Part shown: positions 32,335 through 41,182 of the stretch, piece after piece
Numbering within the stretch: position 1 is the first letter of the stretch
Layout: each line of letters starts with the position of its first letter
Source: Clostridia bacterium
GTDB taxonomy: Bacteria > Bacillota > Clostridia > Christensenellales > Aristaeellaceae
NCBI GenBank assembly: GCA_017434775.1
Contig: JAFSGG010000030.1
Location: forward strand, 1 to 47,258
DNA length: 47,258 nucleotides
Reading direction: 5' to 3'
Notes under the pieces: generated by a model
What the model saw: the letters and a program-made list of their open reading frames with translations, nothing else
Database searches by the model: none
What the model was told of the DNA's origin: nothing
Translations under genes and position numbers: made by a program

Positions 32335-33696
32335 ATGAAAGGATTACGTAATCTGAACATGACCCAGGGGAACCCCACCCGGTTATTGATCTATTTTTCC
32401 ATTCCCATGCTGATTGGCAATCTGTTTCAGCAGGCATACAGCCTGACGGACTCGGTGATCGTAGGCCAGGTACTGGGGCCTGATCCCTTTGCAGCAATCG
32501 GTTCTACAGGACCGGTTACCTTTTTGTTCTTTTCCATCTGTAACGGCATCAGTTCCGGTGCCGGTATTGTAACAGCACAGTTCTTTGGTGCCGGGCAATT
32601 TGAACGGACCAAACGTTCCATCGCCAATGCGGCATACATCATGTTTGTGACCTCTTTTGTGATGGGTGTGGTGGCGTTTTTTGCGGCGCCCACGGTGCTG
32701 GATCTGATGGACGTGCCTTCGAAGCTGAAGAACGATGCCGTAACCTATATGCGCATGAGCTGCATCGGCGTGCCGCTGGTGGCGGTATACAACTATTCTT
32801 CTTCCATGCTGCGTTCCCTGGGGGATAGCAAAACCCCCCTGTATTTCCTGATTTTCTCGACCATCCTGAATATTGCACTGGATCTTCTGTTTATCTGCGT
32901 GTTCCATATGGAGGTTTTCGGCGCCGCCCTGGCCACCATTATTGCCCAGATGATCTCCGGTGCAGGCTGCCTTTGGTATGCGATTCGGTATAATCCCTAT
33001 TTCCGTCTGACGAAAAAAGATATGCAGCCGGATCTGGCGATTATCCGGCAGGCCGTGAAGCTTGGCTTGCCCCTGGCGCTGCAGTGGTCGCTGATTTCTG
33101 TTTCCACCACAGCGCTGCAGCGGTTTGTGAACTCCTTCGGGGCTACGGCCATGGCTGCCTTTACGGCCATTAACCGCATCGAGCAGCTGGTGCATATGCC
33201 CTATGGTTCCATCAGTGCGGCATTGGCCACCTATGCCGGGCAGAATTACGGCGCCCATGATATGAAGCGGGTGAAGGAAGGGTTCCGGCACGGCATGATG
33301 ATTTCCGCCGTGTTTACGGTGATTCTGATGCTGGCTTACCAGCTGCTGAACGAGCCCATCATGGGCATCTTTGTGCAGGATGAGGACGTAATTGGGCTGG
33401 GGGCGGATGCACTGAAGCTGACCAGCTGGTTTTATATTTTCCTGTCCGTTATTTACATGAGCCGCGGTATTCTCAACGGTGTGGGGGACGCCATGTTTGC
33501 CCTGATTAATGGGGTGGTGGAAGTTGTGTGCCGCATTGCCCTGCCCATGGCTTTGGTATGGATGTTCCCGGGCATCGGCAGCGACGCTATCTGGTGGACA
33601 GCGGCGGTAACCTGGCTGATCAGCGCGGTATTCTGCCTGCTCCGGTATGTTACCTGGCGCAGAAAAGCTAACTTTTCCCGGAACAGTATTGCATAA
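32335..33696 (+). CDS. MATE-family efflux transporter
   Basis: A 453-residue membrane protein with twelve hydrophobic segments in two pseudo-symmetric halves. Diagnostic stretches are YFSIPMLIGNLFQQAYSLTD, SVIVGQVLGPDPFAAIGSTG, SSSMLRSLGDSKTPLYFLI and AAALxTYAGQNYGA-type sequence in the second half (SAALATYAGQNYGAHDMKRV). It exports drugs or metabolites by cation antiport. ATG 32335 is preceded by AGAGGAAGC; the upstream frame overlaps the promoter. It stands alone between two terminators. Confidence 0.93.
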   Translation: MKGLRNLNMTQGNPTRLLIYFSIPMLIGNLFQQAYSLTDSVIVGQVLGPDPFAAIGSTGPVTFLFFSICNGISSGAGIVTAQFFGAGQFERTKRSIANAAYIMFVTSFVMGVVAFFAAPTVLDLMDVPSKLKNDAVTYMRMSCIGVPLVAVYNYSSSMLRSLGDSKTPLYFLIFSTILNIALDLLFICVFHMEVFGAALATIIAQMISGAGCLWYAIRYNPYFRLTKKDMQPDLAIIRQAVKLGLPLALQWSLISVSTTALQRFVNSFGATAMAAFTAINRIEQLVHMPYGSISAALATYAGQNYGAHDMKRVKEGFRHGMMISAVFTVILMLAYQLLNEPIMGIFVQDEDVIGLGADALKLTSWFYIFLSVIYMSRGILNGVGDAMFALINGVVEVVCRIALPMALVWMFPGIGSDAIWWTAAVTWLISAVFCLLRYVTWRRKANFSRNSIA

Positions 33697-33703
33697 AATC
33701 ATT

Positions 33704-33737
33704 GCCCTGAGGCCGAAAAGGCTTTGGGGCGTTCTTT
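33704..33737 (+). terminator. Terminator of the MATE gene
   Basis: Arms 33704-33714 and 33720-33730 pair with several wobbles, followed by GTTCTTTT. Confidence 0.6.
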
Positions 33738-33749
33738 TCACAAGTGGCT

Positions 33750-33777
33750 TTGCAAATCAGGAACGATTTGCTATAAT
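33750..33777 (+). promoter_or_regulatory. Sigma-A promoter of the DUF1349-deformylase-CotH unit
   Basis: TTGCAA (33750-33755), 16 bases, TATAAT (33772-33777). Confidence 0.7.
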
Positions 33778-33807
33778 AATATCAACCTGCTGAAGGAGGA
33801 ATTTTTG

Positions 33808-34398
33808 ATGAATATGACCGGATGGAAATGGCTGAACGAAAGTCCCATGGTGAACGGCGGCAGTGAAGTGGCGATTTATGCGCCCGGATGCACCGATTGG
33901 TTCAATAATCCGGTGCCTGTGGACGGTAAATTCAGCGCCCCCGTGGCCAATGCGCCGTTTTATTACACGGATGTGACCGGGGATTTTGTATTCCGTGCCA
34001 AGGTGCGTCCCAATTTCAGGACGGTGTATGATGCCTGCGCTCTGATGGTGATTCAGGATGAAAAGCTGTGGACCAAGGCGGCCTTTGAAAAATCCGATTT
34101 CGGTACCACGGCTGCAGTATGCGTTGTGACCAACGGGATCAGCGACGATGCCAACGGCTGCAACATTGCCCAGGATGAAGTATGGCTGCAGATTGTGCGT
34201 GTGGGCGATGTGTTCTGCACCCATTATTCTCTGGACGGCGAAACATTCTACATGGTGCGCCTGTTCCATCTGCCGGTGGAAAAGACGGTGAAGGTGGGCA
34301 TTGAAGCCCAGTGTCCGGCAGGGGATGGCGGTTTGCGCTTCTACAGCGATATTACGCTGGAAAACAGGACGGTTCAGAATCTGCGTGCCGGCGTGTAA
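33808..34398 (+). CDS. DUF1349 (YesU-like) carbohydrate-related protein
   Basis: A 196-residue protein of concanavalin-like beta-sandwich type. Characteristic parts are WFNNPVPVDGKFSAPVANAP, YYTDVTGDFVFRAKVRP, DACALMVIQDEKLWTKAAFE and VWLQIVRVGDVFCTHYSLDG. The Bacillus homologue YesU sits in the rhamnogalacturonan utilisation cluster, so a role in pectin-oligomer handling is plausible but unproven. AAGGAGG precedes ATG 33808. The deformylase gene follows after 17 bases. Confidence 0.85.
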   Translation: MNMTGWKWLNESPMVNGGSEVAIYAPGCTDWFNNPVPVDGKFSAPVANAPFYYTDVTGDFVFRAKVRPNFRTVYDACALMVIQDEKLWTKAAFEKSDFGTTAAVCVVTNGISDDANGCNIAQDEVWLQIVRVGDVFCTHYSLDGETFYMVRLFHLPVEKTVKVGIEAQCPAGDGGLRFYSDITLENRTVQNLRAGV

Positions 34399-34415
34399 GA
34401 AACAGGGGAAGGAAA

Positions 34416-34829
34416 ATGGTAAAAGAATTGGTGCATGATCCTGTGGTGCTGGGCATTCCGTCAGCGTTGGCCACAAAGGAGGATCTTTCGGTTGCCCGGG
34501 ATCTTGCGGACACGCTGACGTTTCATCGGGAAACCTGCGTGGGCATGGCGGCCAATATGATCGGCGTGCACAAAAGGATCATTGTTTTTGCAGATGGCAG
34601 CAATTTTACGGCCATGCTGAACCCGGAGATCATCAAAAAAGCCGGGATGTATGAAACGGAGGAAGGGTGTCTTTCCCTGCTGGGCGGCCCTCGGAAATGC
34701 AGGCGCTACCAAACGATCAAAGTGAAATGGCAGACCATGGATATGCAAGTGCGCATCAAAACCTTCACCGGCTGGACGGCGCAGATCATCCAGCACGAGG
34801 TGGATCATTGCGACGGTATCCTGATCTGA
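34416..34829 (+). CDS. def: Peptide deformylase-family protein with altered motif 1
   Basis: A 137-residue protein. Motif 2 EEGCLSLLGG (Cys metal ligand) and motif 3 QIIQHEVDHCDGILI (HExxH) are intact. Motif 1, normally GxGLAAxQ(I/V)G, is here CVGMAANMIGV, so the usual Gln position is Met. Deformylases remove the formyl group from new proteins; this short divergent type is known in Clostridia and may be active or specialised. ATG 34416 follows GGGGAAGG. The protein is shorter than typical Def (about 150-180 residues). It lies between DUF1349 and CotH genes, an unusual place for a housekeeping enzyme. Confidence 0.85.
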   Translation: MVKELVHDPVVLGIPSALATKEDLSVARDLADTLTFHRETCVGMAANMIGVHKRIIVFADGSNFTAMLNPEIIKKAGMYETEEGCLSLLGGPRKCRRYQTIKVKWQTMDMQVRIKTFTGWTAQIIQHEVDHCDGILI

Positions 34830-34854
34830 CAGGCAAGCGAAAGAGGAGGAAGGG

Positions 34855-36246
34855 ATGAAAACAAAGGGCTTTGCGCTTCTGGTTTTGCTGTTTCTGCTGA
34901 CGGCATACACTGCCGGGGCGGAAGAATTGTGGTATCCGCAGATGCCGGAAGAGATGCCGGTGATCTCCATTGAAACGATGGACGGCAGTAATCATTTTGC
35001 TGATGCTTATATGCGGGATCATAAACTGCAGGGGCTGATTCACTATGTGGACGCCCTGATCACCGTGGAAGGCACGGATGTGCAGGCGGAAAAAGCGCAA
35101 GTGAAAGCCCGGGGCAATTACACCCTGGAATACCCGCAGAAATCCATCCGCATCAAATTTGAAAACAAGCAGAGCATGCTGGGCCTGAACGAGGGTCAGG
35201 CTTACAAAAGCTGGGTGCTGCTGGCGGAATGGAAGGATCTTTCCAGGCTCCATAGCCCCATCGGCCTGTTCCTGGCAAAGAATATTGTGGGGACGGACAG
35301 CTATTACTGTACTGATTATTGCTTTGTACACCTGTACCTGAACGGCGATTACCGGGGGGTATACCTGTTGGTGGAACAGCAGGAAGTGAACCCGGGAAGG
35401 GTGGAGATTACGGAGCCCGAAGCGGAATCCAAAGAAAAACACATTGGCTATTTCATGGAGTACGACGCCTATTTTGCCGAAGAGGCGGCGCTGCCCCAGG
35501 GCGATCCTGTGTTTGAAGTATACCACAGCGGCATGGAAGGGGAACAGTACGGCTATACGGTGAAGAGCGATATGACCGATGCAGCCCAGCTCCGCTTTCT
35601 GCGCAGCTATATGACCCGGGTGTACCGAATTTGTTACAGCGCTATCCGTGAAAATAAGTTTTATGTGTTCAATGCGGATTATACAGCACTGGTGCCGGTG
35701 GAAAATATGACGGCGCAGGAAGCGATCGGCCAGGCAATTGATCTGCGTTCTCTGGTGGATATGTATATCCTGCACGAAATTGTCTGCAATCCGGATGCGG
35801 GCTGGTCCAGCTTCTATCTGTCGGTGGATTTTGGGGAAAGCGGCAACAAGAAACTCACCTTCCAGGCACCCTGGGATTTTGATTCCTGCTTTGGCATCCG
35901 CAGCGGCTATGAAAGCAATCAGGGAAGGTATGCTCTGTATGCAGCCAATCCCTGGTTTCAGCTGATTGCGGGCCAGCCCTGGTTCACCGATATGGTGAAG
36001 GAACGCTGGGCGGAACTGAAAGCCATGGAGCTGCCGGAAAAAACATTGGAATTGATCGGCGCATACGGCAATGCGTATAATGATGATTTTGATAGAAATT
36101 TTGAACGCTGGCCCCAGCGCATCCGGGAAGGGAACCATGAACTGATTGAGGAACTGAACCAATATACCAACCATCGGCAGGCCGCGGATTATCTGTACCG
36201 TTGGCTGGATGCACGTTTTGAATACCTGGATCAGAAATGGCAATAA
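34855..36246 (+). CDS. Secreted CotH-family protein
   Basis: A 463-residue exported protein with signal peptide MKTKGFALLVLLFLLTAYTA (cleavage near 21). The CotH kinase-like region is recognisable from VKARGNYTLEYPQKSIRIKF, YKSWVLLAEWKDLSRLHSP, VHLYLNGDYRGVYLLVEQQE, DMYILHEIVCNPDAGWSSFY and LTFQAPWDFDSCFGIRSG, where the final D of PWDFD and the Asn/Asp of the IVCNPD loop correspond to the atypical protein-kinase metal sites. CotH proteins phosphorylate spore-coat or cellulosome-type proteins. Export suggests phosphorylation of secreted proteins. GAGGAGG precedes the ATG. Confidence 0.88.
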   Translation: MKTKGFALLVLLFLLTAYTAGAEELWYPQMPEEMPVISIETMDGSNHFADAYMRDHKLQGLIHYVDALITVEGTDVQAEKAQVKARGNYTLEYPQKSIRIKFENKQSMLGLNEGQAYKSWVLLAEWKDLSRLHSPIGLFLAKNIVGTDSYYCTDYCFVHLYLNGDYRGVYLLVEQQEVNPGRVEITEPEAESKEKHIGYFMEYDAYFAEEAALPQGDPVFEVYHSGMEGEQYGYTVKSDMTDAAQLRFLRSYMTRVYRICYSAIRENKFYVFNADYTALVPVENMTAQEAIGQAIDLRSLVDMYILHEIVCNPDAGWSSFYLSVDFGESGNKKLTFQAPWDFDSCFGIRSGYESNQGRYALYAANPWFQLIAGQPWFTDMVKERWAELKAMELPEKTLELIGAYGNAYNDDFDRNFERWPQRIREGNHELIEELNQYTNHRQAADYLYRWLDARFEYLDQKWQ

Positions 36247-36249
36247 AAG

Positions 36250-36280
36250 AAACCGGCTTGTGATATACAGGCCGGTTTTT
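36250..36280 (+). terminator. Terminator of the CotH gene
   Basis: Arms 36251-36257 and 36271-36277 (AACCGGC/GCCGGTT) followed by a T-run. Confidence 0.8.
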
Positions 36281-36341
36281 CAAAGGAAAGGCCACGAAAA
36301 ATCAGGCGTTGCAAAGGAAGAAGTGGAAAGGCTTGCTGTAC

Positions 36342-36371
36342 TTGCACGCCGGCAGGGAACCATGATATAAT
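36342..36371 (+). promoter_or_regulatory. Sigma-A promoter of the beta-helix protein gene
   Basis: TTGCAC (36342-36347), 18 bases, TATAAT (36366-36371). Confidence 0.65.
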
Positions 36372-36466
36372 CCATTTCAGAAGATGCGGATGGAATAACA
36401 GAAATTGTTTTGCAGGACGGAGGCAAGAAATTGCCTGGGCCTGAGGCAGTGGAAGGAGAAAAAAGG

Positions 36467-37909
36467 ATGGAATATATTACGTATGAAATGTTTGGCGCGG
36501 CAGGCGATGGCGTGCAGGATGATATGCCGGCTATTATACAAGCCCATGGGGAAGCAAACCAGCTGCATCTGCCTGTAAAAGCGAAAGAAGGGGCAGTTTA
36601 TTATATCTCGCCTAAAGATCAGACAGCAATCGTACAGACATCCGTGGATTGGACAGGGACAAAATTCATCGTGGATGATGTAAACTGCGAAAGAATTTAT
36701 GCGCCGGTATTTCATGTGTGTTCGAAAGCGGCGTCAGTGCCGCTGAAAGCGGATGCCCTGGCCTATGGGCAAACGCAGCTGGATAATCCGTTCGGCTGCG
36801 ATCTGCATGGGATTGTGCAGAATGCCAACCACCGGGATTACATCCGCAAAGGGCTCAATCAGGACAACGGCCATACCCGGACGGACGTGTTTGTTCTGGA
36901 TAAGAATGGGAAAATGTCTTCCCCCCTGTCTTTCGATTTTGATACCGTTACCTCCCTGCATGCCTATCCCGTGGATGAAGAAAAGCTGACCATCCGGGGC
37001 GGTGCGTTTATCACCATTGCCAATCAGGCGGAAGCAAAATACAATTATCACATGCGCAATATCTACATTACCCGTTCCAATACGGAAGTGTGCGGTGTTA
37101 CCCATTCGATTACCGGGGAAGGGGAGCATGGAGCACCTTACCGTGGCTTCATCACGGTGGAGGATTGCGCCCGGGTGTATGTGCATGATTGCGTGTTTTG
37201 CGGCCATTTTATTTACTGGACCATTGGCAGCGCCAATCTGCCGGTACCCATGGGGTCCTATGATATCAGCCTGAATCGTGTGGCCGATGTGCGTTTTGCC
37301 CGCTGCAGCCAGACCAATGATATCCATGATGATCGGTATTGGGGGCTGATCGGCACCAATTTCTGCCGGGATCTGGTGTTTGAAGATTGCCATTTTTCCC
37401 GGTTCGATGCGCATATGGGGGTTACCAATTGCACCCTGCGCCGCTGCAGGTTGGGATGGCAGTGCCTGAATGCCATCGGGAACGGAACGTTTCTGATCGA
37501 AGAAACAGAAGCGCATGGAGATGCCTTTGTGAACCTGCGGGAGGATTACGGCTGTACCTGGCGGGGGCAGATCATCATCCGCAACAGCACATGGCATCCC
37601 CGTAGCGAAAAGCGCGCTGTCTTCAGCGCCAGGAATGACGGTACCCACTTCTTTGGCTATGATTGCTATCTGCCGGACGTGGAGATCGACGGGCTGATGA
37701 TTGAAGAAAACACCATGGCGGCAGAAGAACCGCTGTATGTGTTCAATGATTATCAGGGCCAGCAGGAACGAACGGATAAAGAGCGAAAACACAAGCTCAT
37801 TCCCCCCAAAACCGTTTTGGTCCGGAATATCCGCACAAATCGGCCGGTTGCGCTTTGTGAAAACCCTGCGCTGATGCCGGAAACTTTGTTTCGGACAGCG
37901 CTTGGATAA
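36467..37909 (+). CDS. Pectate lyase-fold (right-handed beta-helix) protein
   Basis: A 480-residue protein without a signal peptide. It begins with the standard entry motif of the Pectate_lyase_3 group, YEMFGAAGDGVQDDMPAIIQ, and then shows many short repeats of beta-helix rungs (NIYITRSNTEVCGVTHSITG, FITVEDCARVYVHDCVFCG, DLVFEDCHFSRFDAHMGV, CTLRRCRLGWQCLNAIGNG). Such proteins bind or cleave polysaccharides; catalytic residues cannot be assigned. Probably intracellular, acting on imported pectic oligomers, or exported by a non-classical path. GGAAGGAGA precedes ATG 36467. The gene ends just before a hairpin cluster. Confidence 0.8.
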   Translation: MEYITYEMFGAAGDGVQDDMPAIIQAHGEANQLHLPVKAKEGAVYYISPKDQTAIVQTSVDWTGTKFIVDDVNCERIYAPVFHVCSKAASVPLKADALAYGQTQLDNPFGCDLHGIVQNANHRDYIRKGLNQDNGHTRTDVFVLDKNGKMSSPLSFDFDTVTSLHAYPVDEEKLTIRGGAFITIANQAEAKYNYHMRNIYITRSNTEVCGVTHSITGEGEHGAPYRGFITVEDCARVYVHDCVFCGHFIYWTIGSANLPVPMGSYDISLNRVADVRFARCSQTNDIHDDRYWGLIGTNFCRDLVFEDCHFSRFDAHMGVTNCTLRRCRLGWQCLNAIGNGTFLIEETEAHGDAFVNLREDYGCTWRGQIIIRNSTWHPRSEKRAVFSARNDGTHFFGYDCYLPDVEIDGLMIEENTMAAEEPLYVFNDYQGQQERTDKERKHKLIPPKTVLVRNIRTNRPVALCENPALMPETLFRTALG

Positions 37910-37911
37910 AA

Positions 37912-38330
37912 CGGGGCAGGGGCCTGCGCAGCCCCTGTACCCCGCGGCAGGAGCACGGCTCCTGCACCCATCCCCGCGATGCAACAGAAGGGGTGCATAA
38001 TATCTGTTTCCGCGCGAAGTATGGATACGAAGCGTTGTAAGGCCACGGGCGTAATGAAAATACAAAAATGGCGAAGGAGAAAACTTGTTTTCTCTCTCGC
38101 CATTTTCTGTATTTTCCCCGGATGCACAGCATCCGGTCGGCGGCTGTAAGCCGCCAGCCCGTGGACAGCCGGATGGCAGTTGTTCCGCAATAAATCCATG
38201 ATTGGTTGAAGCGGTGTGCAGCATGTTTGTTGTTTCAGCGGGAAAGAAGGGGAGAAAAGAAGAAGCCTGTGTCCGCTGGATGGGTCCAGGGGCTATGCGT
38301 TTTGTGAGGTGTGGGGCAACGCCCCACAGA
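37912..38330. repeat. Cluster of GC-rich perfect hairpins (repeat-like, non-coding)
   Basis: No gene is seen here. Hairpins include CAGGGGC/GCCCCTG (37917-37937), GCAGGAGC-ACG-GCTCCTGC (about 37946-37964), a near-perfect 60-base palindrome (38056-38116), CCGGATGC-ACA-GCATCCGG (38118-38136), GGCGGCT-GTA-AGCCGCC (about 38139-38155) and TGTGGGGC-AAC-GCCCCACA (about 38311-38329). The arms CCACGGGC (38043-38050) and GCCCGTGG (38157-38164) enclose three of them, giving a four-way-junction shape. Several stems have three-base loops. It may be a mobile repeat of REP/MITE type or a structured RNA. Confidence 0.55.
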
Positions 38331-38353
38331 TGGTTCCCTGCCAGCCGGAACAA

Positions 38354-38998
38354 TTATTTCCGTTCTTTAAAATCCTTGTCAATGGATTGTGCCCAATTGT
38401 CCGGGATACCGCCGCGGCTGCGGACGGCGGCTACGGTTTGGCTGAGCACCTGATAATTGAGCTGTGTTCCCTTGGAATCGCTGTGGAAATTGGCGGAACG
38501 GTCTTTTTCAATGCCGATGCGGCCGGCGGTTTCAACAGCGTCTATATTGGCGCCTAAAAAGAGGAATTCCCAGCCATATTTTTCTTTCTGCCGGCGAATT
38601 TTTTCACGGATATCATCGGCGGAATATTTGCGGCTGGCGTTTTCCATGCCGTCGGTGGTGATGATGAAGAGGGTGTGCTCCGGCCTGTCTTCCTCCCGGG
38701 CGTATTTGTGCACATTGCCGATGTGATGGATGGCGCCGCCGATGGCGTCCAGAAGAGCGGTGCAGCCTCGGACGAAATATTGCTTTTCCGTCATGGATTC
38801 CATGTGCCGGATATCCACACGGTCGTGAACAACGGTGCATTCGGTGTCAAAAAGAACCGTGGAAACAAGGGCCGTGCCTTCTTCTTTCTTCTGCTTTTCG
38901 ATCATGGCGTTGAAGCCACCGATGGTGTCCTGTTCCAGCCCGGCCATGGATCCGCTGCGATCCAGAATAAATACCAGTTCGGTCAATCCTTTTTTCAT
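38354..38998 (-). CDS. VWA-domain protein (TerY-like)
   Basis: A 214-residue cytoplasmic von Willebrand A domain. The metal-site motif DRSGSM is at residues 13-18 (VFILDRSGSMAGLEQ), with the second and third loop residues in the VRGCTALLDAIGGAI and FIITTDGMENAS stretches. Short stand-alone VWA proteins of this type (TerY-like) occur with chemical-stress and phosphorylation systems and act as Mg-dependent scaffolds. ATG 38998 follows CAGGAGG. A TATAAT (39049-39044 on this strand) lies upstream with a poor -35, so it may be transcribed alone or together with the macro-domain gene 111 bases upstream. Confidence 0.88.
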   Translation of the reverse strand: MKKGLTELVFILDRSGSMAGLEQDTIGGFNAMIEKQKKEEGTALVSTVLFDTECTVVHDRVDIRHMESMTEKQYFVRGCTALLDAIGGAIHHIGNVHKYAREEDRPEHTLFIITTDGMENASRKYSADDIREKIRRQKEKYGWEFLFLGANIDAVETAGRIGIEKDRSANFHSDSKGTQLNYQVLSQTVAAVRSRGGIPDNWAQSIDKDFKERK

Positions 38999-39109
38999 AG
39001 TGAAAACCTCCTGTAATGCAATCATTTCCTTTCGGATGATCCCATTATAGGAGGTTTACAGGGGCAAAGGGTCGCCTGAAAAGCGACATTTCATTTATTT
39101 GCAAGAAAA

Positions 39110-40180
39110 TTATAAAAGCGCGCCGCCAAGCAAGGGCTGATCGAATTCGTAGAGCATTTCGTTGATCTCAAAAATATCGTATTTGCGATTCAGAATGAAA
39201 TACTCCACGATGATATCGAACTTCTCACTGTGAGAAAGGGCTAAACCGGCTTTCCGGAGCAGTTCGTTGGTTTCGTTAAGGGAAAGTTCCAGCGCAACGG
39301 CAAGAGCCAGCGCGGTGCTCTTTTTGGGCTTATAGTGGATATTGTTAATGATCTTGGAAAAAAGTTTCTTATCGATGTTGGCCTTTTTGTAACAATCGGT
39401 GTTTTTTATGTCCTTTTCGGCGAGCTTACGCAGGATCATCTGAGAGAAGCTTTCGTCCAGGTTGGCAAGGGCATCTTCCAGTGAGGATGCGTTAAGCAGG
39501 ACCGGAACCAGTTGTTTCGGTGAGGATTCCGCAGGCGCGGCCAGAGCAGCCTGACGATTGGTGAACATATCCGATTGCGGATAATAACGCCTGGCAATAT
39601 CCAGCCGGCGATTGTATTCCCGCACATGATCAAAATGGGCATCCACATAGGAATCGTCAATGTACTGGCGGATATCGGCAAACAATTGGCTGCCCACCTG
39701 CAGGCTTTCCTTGGTAAACATCACAAGGTACACCGTCAGGTCGTTATCCGGGGAGCAATGAAGCAGAAAATCGGTGATGGTATCGGTGGCGATCTTCAGA
39801 GCCGGCCGTTTGGGGTAGCCGTAGGCACCGGTGGAAATCAGCGGAAAGGCAATGCTCTGGCAATGATGGGCTACAGCCAGTTCGAGGGATTTACGGTAAC
39901 AGGAGCGCAGTGCTTCCGGTTCACCCTGATGCCCGCCTTGCCAGATGGGGCCCACGGCGTGGATCACATATTGGCAGGGTAATGCATAGGCAGCGGTAAC
40001 CACGGCGTTTCCTGTGGGACAGCCGCCCAGCAGCCGGCAATCCCTCTCCAGCTGCGGCCCGGCAGCTTTGTGAATGGCGCCGCAAACACCGCTGCCAACG
40101 GAAAGGTGCCGGTTGGCGGCATTGACGATGATATCCACTTGCATCCGGGTGATATCATTGCGTACGATTTGCAGAGGCAT
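39110..40180 (-). CDS. Macro-domain protein with C-terminal helical/HTH-like domain
   Basis: A 356-residue protein. Residues 1-175 are a macro domain (ADP-ribose binding): DIIVNAANRHLSVGSGVCGA, IHAVGPIWQGG, FPLISTGAYGYPKRPALKIA. After a linker, the C-terminal about 100 residues (YKKANIDKKLFSKIINN, YKPKKSTALALAVALELSLN, ETNELLRKAGLALSHSEKFD) form a helical domain that looks helix-turn-helix-like and is found at the end of several clostridial regulatory or stress proteins. The macro domain may read or remove ADP-ribose or O-acetyl-ADP-ribose. The start lies 17 bases after the GH26 stop, with AAAGGAG upstream, so it is probably co-transcribed with GH26. Confidence 0.88.
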   Translation of the reverse strand: MPLQIVRNDITRMQVDIIVNAANRHLSVGSGVCGAIHKAAGPQLERDCRLLGGCPTGNAVVTAAYALPCQYVIHAVGPIWQGGHQGEPEALRSCYRKSLELAVAHHCQSIAFPLISTGAYGYPKRPALKIATDTITDFLLHCSPDNDLTVYLVMFTKESLQVGSQLFADIRQYIDDSYVDAHFDHVREYNRRLDIARRYYPQSDMFTNRQAALAAPAESSPKQLVPVLLNASSLEDALANLDESFSQMILRKLAEKDIKNTDCYKKANIDKKLFSKIINNIHYKPKKSTALALAVALELSLNETNELLRKAGLALSHSEKFDIIVEYFILNRKYDIFEINEMLYEFDQPLLGGALL

Positions 40181-40197
40181 GGCAAAACTCCTTTACA

Positions 40198-41166
40198 TCA
40201 GTACAACTCCGGCAGGCTTTCTTTGGTGATGGCATAGGGACTGTGGTACACCTGCCGGAGTGCATCGAAGGTATTGAATTCTTCCGTCAGGCAAAAGCCA
40301 TGGGACCAGGTCATATAGCTTGTCCAGCCCACCTTTTCTTCGTGAACAGCTTCCGGGGAGGGCAGCACGCCGGTTTCGCCGATGAGGGCAATCTTTGGTG
40401 CATCGGTGATTTTCATCAGGTCATCATAGCGTTCTTTCTGGCTGGTGTGGCGGCGCTTTTCCGGGTACATATCCCGGGAAATAATATCCACCACATCGTC
40501 CCCGGGGTAACATTCCCGTTTGGGGGCGTTCCACACCCAGATCAGGTTGTGCAGGTGATGATGATTCACATATCGGTTATACATCATGCGCCACAGTTTC
40601 TTCAGCGGTTCCGCTCCCTTGGCGCCCCACCAGAACCAATCGCCTTCGCCTTCATGGAAGGGCCGCCAGAGAATGGGGATGCCGGCCCGGCAGAAGGGCT
40701 TGAGATACCCGGCCATGACGTCCATATCGGAAAGGAGGGCATCGTATTCGGGGGTGCCTTCCTGAACGGCCAGGGATGCATCAAAATCGGTATTGCGGGT
40801 GTAGAAAGCCTTGGAATGGCCGCCCAGAGGGGAAAACCAATGCCAGGTGAAAGTGATGAGCCCCTTTTGCCCAGCCCATTCCCAGGCTCTTTTCAGGGTG
40901 CCGAAATTATCTTCCACTTCCTTCATGCAGTCTTCATCCGTATCCAGATAGTTGATGTTGGGGGAGTAGGAGAGTAATTCAAATCCCAAAAGAGCCGGCA
41001 GTTTGCCGGTGATGGCTTTGATATGGTGCAACTCTTCCTGGGCCATGGATTGGGTGTGCTGGCCGGTGATGATTTTGTCCCCGGAAATTTCCGCAAGATA
41101 GGCCATTACATTTTTTACCCCTTGCTGAGCGTTGGGATTGACGGGAGTGGTGATCAACGGTTTCAT
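40198..41166 (-). CDS. GH26 beta-mannanase-like enzyme
   Basis: A 322-residue glycoside hydrolase without a signal peptide. Motifs in order: ISGDKIITGQHTQ, LITFTWHWFSPLGG, acid/base region PILWRPFHEGEGDWFWWG, LIWVWNAPKR, and nucleophile IALIGETGVLPS. These define GH26, which cleaves beta-1,4-mannan chains. Intracellular location implies that imported manno-oligosaccharides are the substrate. It follows the esterase by 16 bases on the same strand and shares its promoter; an acetyl-esterase plus mannanase pair fits acetylated mannan use. Confidence 0.92.
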   Translation of the reverse strand: MKPLITTPVNPNAQQGVKNVMAYLAEISGDKIITGQHTQSMAQEELHHIKAITGKLPALLGFELLSYSPNINYLDTDEDCMKEVEDNFGTLKRAWEWAGQKGLITFTWHWFSPLGGHSKAFYTRNTDFDASLAVQEGTPEYDALLSDMDVMAGYLKPFCRAGIPILWRPFHEGEGDWFWWGAKGAEPLKKLWRMMYNRYVNHHHLHNLIWVWNAPKRECYPGDDVVDIISRDMYPEKRRHTSQKERYDDLMKITDAPKIALIGETGVLPSPEAVHEEKVGWTSYMTWSHGFCLTEEFNTFDALRQVYHSPYAITKESLPELY

Positions 41167-41182
41167 ACAAAAACTCCTTTAT

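Noticed and set aside
37912-38330. A CRISPR array
   Set aside because: The hairpins differ from each other in sequence and spacing; there are no identical direct repeats with unique spacers.
38202-38557. Rightward frames in and after the hairpin cluster
   Set aside because: They run through hairpins and antisense to the VWA gene, without ribosome sites.
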